Notes under the pieces: model-generated
Told to the model about the DNA's origin: nothing
The model's database searches: none
Seen by the model: the letters and a program-made list of their open reading frames with translations, nothing else
Part shown: positions 60,139 through 64,000 of the stretch, one piece after another
How positions within the stretch are numbered: position 1 is the first letter of the stretch
Layout of the letters: each line of letters starts with the position of its first letter
Position numbers and translations under genes: made by a program
Assembly (NCBI RefSeq): GCF_963974425.1
Contig: NZ_CAXBCK010000004.1
Location: 31,796-95,795, forward strand
From: Marixanthomonas sp963974425
GTDB taxonomy: Bacteria > Bacteroidota > Bacteroidia > Flavobacteriales > Flavobacteriaceae
Direction: 5' to 3'
Length of the DNA: 64,000 nt

Positions 60139-60627
60139 ATGAAAACCGTGTTATGTATACTTTCCATGCTTCTAATAAGTTGTGGAAGCACCCAAACCGC
60201 CACAGAAAAAGGTGAAATGAGCCAAGTACAACAATGGGCAAAGGACAAACAATTTACCATTGAATCAAATTATGCCAATCCGTTACGAGGAAATCAAATA
60301 AGTTTAATAGGAAACACTAACTATTTAACGGTTAATAAAGAGCATGTTTCTGCTTACTTACCTTTTTATGGACAACGGCAAATAGGAAATGTTTTAAAAG
60401 GTGGTGCCATCGAGTTTGAAGGAACCCCGAAAGATGTACAATTAATCTACAATCAAAGGAAAAAATCCAGTATTATATCGTTTACTATTTCAGAAAAAGG
60501 AGAGAACTATCAAGTAACTGTTACGCTTTATGACAATAAAAACAGCAGAATTACTGTAAACAGTAGCCAACGCGATTTAATGCGGTATGAAGGTGAGGTT
60601 GAAGCACTTCCGGAAGACGAAAAATAA
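60139..60627 (+). CDS. DUF4251 domain lipoprotein
   Basis: 162 residues. The signal peptide ends in the lipobox LLISC (C15), and the cysteine is followed by GSTQTATEKG. The domain has DUF4251 features: FTIESNYANPLRGNQISL, NTNYLTVNKEHVSAYLPFYG, and VTVTLYDNKNSRITVNSSQ. The family is restricted largely to Bacteroidota and has no known function. No acidic stretch follows the cysteine, so inner-leaflet or periplasmic retention is likely. It is a single gene; a 384-nt gene-poor region follows. Confidence 0.88.
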   Translation: MKTVLCILSMLLISCGSTQTATEKGEMSQVQQWAKDKQFTIESNYANPLRGNQISLIGNTNYLTVNKEHVSAYLPFYGQRQIGNVLKGGAIEFEGTPKDVQLIYNQRKKSSIISFTISEKGENYQVTVTLYDNKNSRITVNSSQRDLMRYEGEVEALPEDEK

Positions 60628-61011
60628 ATCCACCGTCAATCCTTTTCTAAATATTTAACCTATTCATTTTTTCCATTGATGAAAAAACGAACCAAAAAAA
60701 TCTAGGCTTACGAAACTTTATCTAAATTTATCATTCGGCACCTAAATTTTAGGAACTCGCATAAAAGATCTTACTTGTTTTAAATATTTTGCTTGCTCAG
60801 ACAGCCTAAAATTTCACGGTACACTCATTTCAAATTTTACGATAAATTTTCGATAGGCCAAAATTGCCATTTATAAAAAACACTCTTAAAAATTTTAAGT
60901 ATTGTCAAACCCTGCTTGAATCAAGGCTTCGAATTTTATTTTAAAATCGTTTAGAATGCAATTAGTCAACTGTATAAAAACACTATTGTATTATGTTTTT
61001 TTTCATGAAAA
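60628..61011. other. Gene-poor region
   Basis: 384 nt without any convincing open frame. A 13-nt imperfect palindrome CCTAAATTTTAGG lies at 60741-60753, and AT-rich near-repeats of AAATTT type occur. No RNA gene or terminator is clear to me. Confidence 0.5.
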
Positions 61012-62214
61012 CTAGTGCTTTTTTTTCTGAAACTTTAAATAGAAGAGTAATAAGATAGAGAGGCCAGAACAAATAGAAAACCCTATAAAGAGGGGTAAAG
61101 CAGTATCCTGTATAAATCGGCCGATAAAAACACTAACGGGAACTGCTATTAGTATAGCGATAAACCCAGTAATAGCTGAAGCAATACCCGCTATATGTCC
61201 CACAGGATCCATCGCCATGGCTCGTAAGTTTCCGAAAAGAAAACCAATGGAAAAAAATTGCAAGGCAAAAAAGATTATTAGTATTTCAATAGGTGGGTTT
61301 TCAGAATTATGGAATAGAATAATATATACAAACGAAACAATAAAAAATGATAGGAGGGAAGTGGTAATCAGCTTTTCCATTCCGTATCGAACTACTAAGG
61401 TTCCGTTTAAGAAAATGGCCGTTCCAATGGAGAGTGCTAGTCCTGCAAATATGAAAGGAAACACTTCTTTTAAATCATACTGAATTTCGAATATCTGTTG
61501 CGAACTGCTTAAATACACCATAAATGAGCCTGTTACAAAGCCAGAAATAATGGTAAACCCGATGGTTCGCCTGTGGCGTATCAATTCTTTAAATCCGCTA
61601 ACAAATACTTGAGGAGTAAAACGCTTTTTATTTTCAGGGGATAAGGTTTCTGGCTGTCGTTTCCAAAACCAAAAGGAAACCAAGAGACTAATACCAATTT
61701 GGACATAAAAAATACTTTCCCAACTGTAATAATCAAGAATAAATTTACCCATAGTAGGCGCTATAACTGGGATTAAGATGAAAACCACCGTAACAAACGA
61801 CATAATACGCGCCATATAATCGCCCCGAAACATATCGCGGATAATCGCAATGCTTATGGTTCTGGGTGCAGATAAGCCAATACCTTGTAAAATACGCCCT
61901 AAAACCATAACTTCAAGACTACTGGCAGTAACGCAAATAAAACTGGCTATTATAAATAGAACAAAGCCCATATACACAACGGGTTTTCTACCCAAACTAT
62001 CCGATAAAGGGCCAAAAAGTAAGGGTCCAATACCCAAGCCCAGAAAAATCATGGTAACCAACAGCTGATTATCCACAATATCGGTAACACCCATATCGAA
62101 ACCTATAATGTCTAATGCGGGCAATAGCGCATCGATTGATAGGGCTACGACCGACATTAGCGATGCCATTAAAGCTACAAATTCAAATTGGGAGGTAGGC
62201 TGTTTTTTTTGCAT
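61012..62214 (-). CDS. Bcr/CflA family MFS drug-efflux transporter
   Basis: 400 residues and twelve membrane helices. The loop between helices 2 and 3 has FGPLSDSLGRKPVVYMG and helix 4 GRILQGIGLSAPRTISIAIIRD, both diagnostic of Bcr/CflA exporters. The last residues are basic (KFQKKKH). The substrate is not known; relatives export bicyclomycin, sulfonamides or chloramphenicol. A TACTTTTG box (62219-62226) lies only 4 nt from the ATG, implying a leaderless or near-leaderless mRNA. Confidence 0.93.
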   Translation of the reverse strand: MQKKQPTSQFEFVALMASLMSVVALSIDALLPALDIIGFDMGVTDIVDNQLLVTMIFLGLGIGPLLFGPLSDSLGRKPVVYMGFVLFIIASFICVTASSLEVMVLGRILQGIGLSAPRTISIAIIRDMFRGDYMARIMSFVTVVFILIPVIAPTMGKFILDYYSWESIFYVQIGISLLVSFWFWKRQPETLSPENKKRFTPQVFVSGFKELIRHRRTIGFTIISGFVTGSFMVYLSSSQQIFEIQYDLKEVFPFIFAGLALSIGTAIFLNGTLVVRYGMEKLITTSLLSFFIVSFVYIILFHNSENPPIEILIIFFALQFFSIGFLFGNLRAMAMDPVGHIAGIASAITGFIAILIAVPVSVFIGRFIQDTALPLFIGFSICSGLSILLLFYLKFQKKKH

Positions 62215-62218
62215 CGCA

Positions 62219-62226
62219 CAAAAGTA
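62219..62226 (-). promoter_or_regulatory. -7 element abutting the Bcr/CflA start codon
   Basis: On the minus strand TACTTTTG is an exact TAnnTTTG match. The ATG begins five bases after its last base, so the transcript would start at or near the start codon. No distal TTG is at standard spacing. Confidence 0.4.
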
Positions 62227-62354
62227 AACAAACCCATACGGAGAATAGATGGTGGTATTGTTAATTAAACATAAATTTAAGATTCCTTTATGGCAATAGC
62301 ATCAAGACGTTTCATAACTTTATGATGTTAAAAACAGTATAAGGTGCCAAGAGG

Positions 62355-62813
62355 ATGAAAAAGATATTAATAGCCGTGGATTATCACCCAACTTCTGAAA
62401 AAGTAGCTGAAACAGGCTATAAATTAGCCCAGCAAGTAGGTGCTGAAGTGTGTTTAATACACGTAATTGCTGAAACACGATATTACGGTGTAGAATATCC
62501 TTCTTTTTTAGGGCATACTAGTTATAATTATAATTTCGCGATGGATGAACGTGTGAATACTCAAATAGAGAATATGGCGAAAGACTTTTTAGAACAAGCT
62601 GCTTTACATTTAGATAATAAGGTAACTACCAAACTTATAAAAGGAGAAACCGCGAGTAGTATTTTAAAATATGCTAATGAATGGCAAGCCGATCTCATTG
62701 TGATGGGGACACACAGTCATAGTGTATTGGAAAAACTGCTTATGGGCACAGAAGCCATGAAAGTCTTAGAAAAAACGCAGATACCGGTTTTTATGGTGCC
62801 GGTGAAAAAATAA
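62355..62813 (+). CDS. Universal stress protein (UspA family)
   Basis: 152 residues. The fold features are KKILIAVDYHPTSEKVAETG at the start, CLIHVIAETRYY for strand two, and DLIVMGTHSHSVLEKLLMGTEA for the nucleotide-loop region. The usual GxxGx9G(S/T) ATP motif is only partly kept (GTHS), so ATP binding is uncertain. USPs are induced in starvation and by redox stress. An AAGAGG purine-rich box lies just before the ATG. The small membrane-protein gene follows 62 nt later. Confidence 0.92.
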   Translation: MKKILIAVDYHPTSEKVAETGYKLAQQVGAEVCLIHVIAETRYYGVEYPSFLGHTSYNYNFAMDERVNTQIENMAKDFLEQAALHLDNKVTTKLIKGETASSILKYANEWQADLIVMGTHSHSVLEKLLMGTEAMKVLEKTQIPVFMVPVKK

Positions 62814-62875
62814 GATACTAACACCGCAAAACATATATACCAAAACAACCAATTTAAAAAAATAACTACACACAC

Positions 62876-63037
62876 ATGAATAAGAACACACAGGACAACC
62901 AAACCAACCAGGATCACGAAGATTATATTTTAAAAGACAATGCCAAAACAAAGTTTGGCGCTAGCTTTATTGTGATCGTGCTTATTTTATTATTAGTAGG
63001 AGTAGCAATTTCTGGGATGTTTTTTGAATGGTGGTAA
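62876..63037 (+). CDS. Small single-pass membrane protein (53 residues)
   Basis: 53 residues from ATG 62876 to TAA 63037. The N-terminal 27 residues are hydrophilic (MNKNTQDNQTNQDHEDYILK). One membrane helix (about 28-48, FGASFIVIVLILLLVGVAI) follows, then a short FFEWW end. No family is recognised. It follows the universal stress protein in the same direction, suggesting co-expression. It would be overlooked by a length cut-off of 60 residues, but the helix and clean stop make it plausible. Confidence 0.6.
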   Translation: MNKNTQDNQTNQDHEDYILKDNAKTKFGASFIVIVLILLLVGVAISGMFFEWW

Positions 63038-63158
63038 ATAGAAATTCTCTTTTAAACTTTCTGATTCTAATTCTCTAAGAAAGAGTTAGAGATACACAGC
63101 ACTTAATATTTAGTAGTAAGGACACAGCGTATAAGAAGCACCATTATAACAGTCTTTG

Positions 63159-63190
<32 letters not shown>

Positions 63191-63220
63191 TACAAATGAT
63201 AACATTCGAGTAACATGGCG

Positions 63221-63294
63221 AATAGCGCTTTTCGCGCTATTTTACATAAAAGCAGATATCGACCGTTAGGGCTATATCGTCAGCTTTTATGTAA
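63221..63294. repeat. Two adjacent inverted repeats (possible double hairpin)
   Basis: First, AATAGCGC (63221-63228) and GCGCTATT (63234-63241) form an 8-bp stem with a 5-nt loop. Second, TTACATAAAAGC (63242-63253) and GCTTTTATGTAA (63283-63294) form a perfect 12-bp stem, with inner pairing GATAT (63255-63259) and ATATC (63274-63278). The function is unknown. Confidence 0.75.
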
Positions 63295-63463
63295 CAGTCA
63301 TTTTACGAACAATATATATTGACATTTGTACCCTAAAATAGCCATTATACAATACCTTCTTTTAATACACTATTATCCAACACTTGTTAACGCCAAAATA
63401 AAAGCTACCCTTTTTGCTATTGTAAAAAATCGCGTATTCGATAAAATGTACGTTTCCTTTACT

Positions 63464-63487
63464 CGCTCTGAGTTTATCGAAGAGTTG
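63464..63487. repeat. Degenerate REP-like intergenic string
   Basis: CGCTCTGAGTTTATCGAAGA resembles, with several differences, the TCAGACTGAGCTTGTCGAAG string that recurs between genes in many Bacteroidota genomes. The resemblance comes from memory and was not tested. Confidence 0.35.
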
Positions 63488-63551
63488 TTTTGACCAAAGT
63501 TTTATGAGGCCAAGTTTAACATCGAGATTCTCTTTTTTTAAACTCCATCTG

Positions 63552-64000
63552 TTAAAACCTAAATATATTATCAACTAAATTCTCATCAGTTCTTGTTCCA
63601 TAAGGATCAATCGCAATATAATTAGGAGTTTTGTTTACTATTAACTTAACTTTTGTGATTTCTTCGTTAATTTGATTTGACTCATAATACAATACGGAGC
63701 TATCCTCTTTAACTAATGATGGATGTGTTGTAAAAGCTCCAATTTTAATAGGTTCTTTTATTCCTATTTCAATTATTTCTCCATTATCTATCGTTTCAAA
63801 ACGCTTCGCTTTTATAGTCGCTGTAATCTCATAAGTACCATTTTCTAATGCTTCATAAGAACTTTCCTCAATGCTTAAGTCATACGTTATTACTTTTTTA
63901 AACCAGTCGTCAATCAAATGATGCTGCTCTTTTGGCGTAACGTTACAAACCAAATCCAAAAATTCAATAGTATTTGCTTCCAAAGTATTACTGTTACGAT
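63552..64000 (-). CDS. C-terminal part of an M1 aminopeptidase/ABC-permease-like protein (cut by window edge)
   Basis: 149 residues are visible, with the frame open to the right edge. The final residues (PNYIAIDPYGTRTDENLVDNIFRF) match the ending typical of Bacteroidota proteins that fuse an ABC-2-like permease with an M1 family aminopeptidase. The middle, beta-rich part (ETIDNGEIIEIGIKEPIKIG) fits the C-terminal domain of that family. The zinc site HExxH would lie outside the window, so activity cannot be judged. No usual upstream start is visible, so this is not a complete small gene. Confidence 0.7.
   Translation of the reverse strand, partial: RNSNTLEANTIEFLDLVCNVTPKEQHHLIDDWFKKVITYDLSIEESSYEALENGTYEITATIKAKRFETIDNGEIIEIGIKEPIKIGAFTTHPSLVKEDSSVLYYESNQINEEITKVKLIVNKTPNYIAIDPYGTRTDENLVDNIFRF

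Noticed and set aside
63221..63294. Integron attC-like site
   Set aside because: The stem is long and paired, but the GTTRRRY and RYYYAAC core boxes do not match, and no integrase or cassette array is present.
63362..63574. Minus-strand frame of 70 residues in the right-hand gap
   Set aside because: It overlaps the end of the 63552 gene, contains FDKLRASK-like text typical of translated intergenic repeats, and has no domain or signal peptide.

Overview
The window looks like a chromosomal segment of a marine-type member of the Flavobacteriaceae (Bacteroidota). The reasons are low GC, Bacteroidota promoters (TTG or TTTG, 17-21 nt, TAnnTTTG), weak ribosome binding sites, a type IX secretion (T9SS) C-terminal sorting domain, lipoproteins with an acidic stretch after the lipobox cysteine, and many Bacteroidota-restricted families (DUF3822, DUF4126, DUF4159, DUF4251). 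The genus cannot be settled from the sequence alone. I see no rRNA operon, prophage, insertion sequence, CRISPR array or classical defence island. Most of the window is core genome.

Layout. 0-7 kb: edge-truncated DUF3822 gene, a RecD-like helicase, DUF4126, a fused CMP-Kdo synthetase/Kdo 8-oxidase-like gene with an acyltransferase, and a surface lipoprotein. 7-11 kb: a minus-strand run of YebC, pterin dehydratase, an SDR-like protein, glutaminase and GcvT. 11-16 kb: NAD(P)HX repair enzyme, a T9SS-exported Omp28-like protein, histidine ammonia-lyase. 16-25 kb: ClpC divergent from GyrA plus a TPR protein, then an NlpC/P60 hydrolase and a thiolase. 25-28 kb: a PgpH-like HD phosphodiesterase and a tRNA-Ser/Pro/Arg cluster. 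28-35 kb: two minus-strand RNA-modification operons (DUF4159-TrmH-AI2E-methyltransferase and TsaD-RsmE-membrane protein). 35-48 kb: an envelope-biogenesis neighbourhood (TamB, LptD, amidase, MlaD) that runs into an Fe-S redox operon. 48-53 kb: secreted CocE-type hydrolase, pseudouridine synthase, MFS transporter with an AraC regulator. 53-63 kb: a stress- and stationary-phase-flavoured region (cysteine-less ArsC-like protein with HPF, TerC, aconitase, nitroreductase, F420-reductase-like protein, formate/nitrite channel, UspA, several tiny hydrophilic or membrane proteins). The right edge cuts a gene that resembles the C-terminus of an M1-type aminopeptidase/permease.

How the genes fit together. 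Outer-membrane assembly is the main theme: Kdo activation (fusion protein), LPS insertion (LptD), TamB and MlaD lipid/OMP trafficking, and wall amidase. A second theme is translation support (three tRNAs, TsaD, RsmE, TrmH, pseudouridine synthase, HPF).

The most interesting items are the KdsB-KdnB fusion, a methyltransferase gene whose conserved N-terminus has no usual start codon, the membrane Fe-S/HAD/HdrB-like operon behind MlaD, and the cysteine-less ArsC-like gene transcribed with HPF. Several start codons were moved downstream because a TAnnTTTG promoter element overlaps the upstream candidate.
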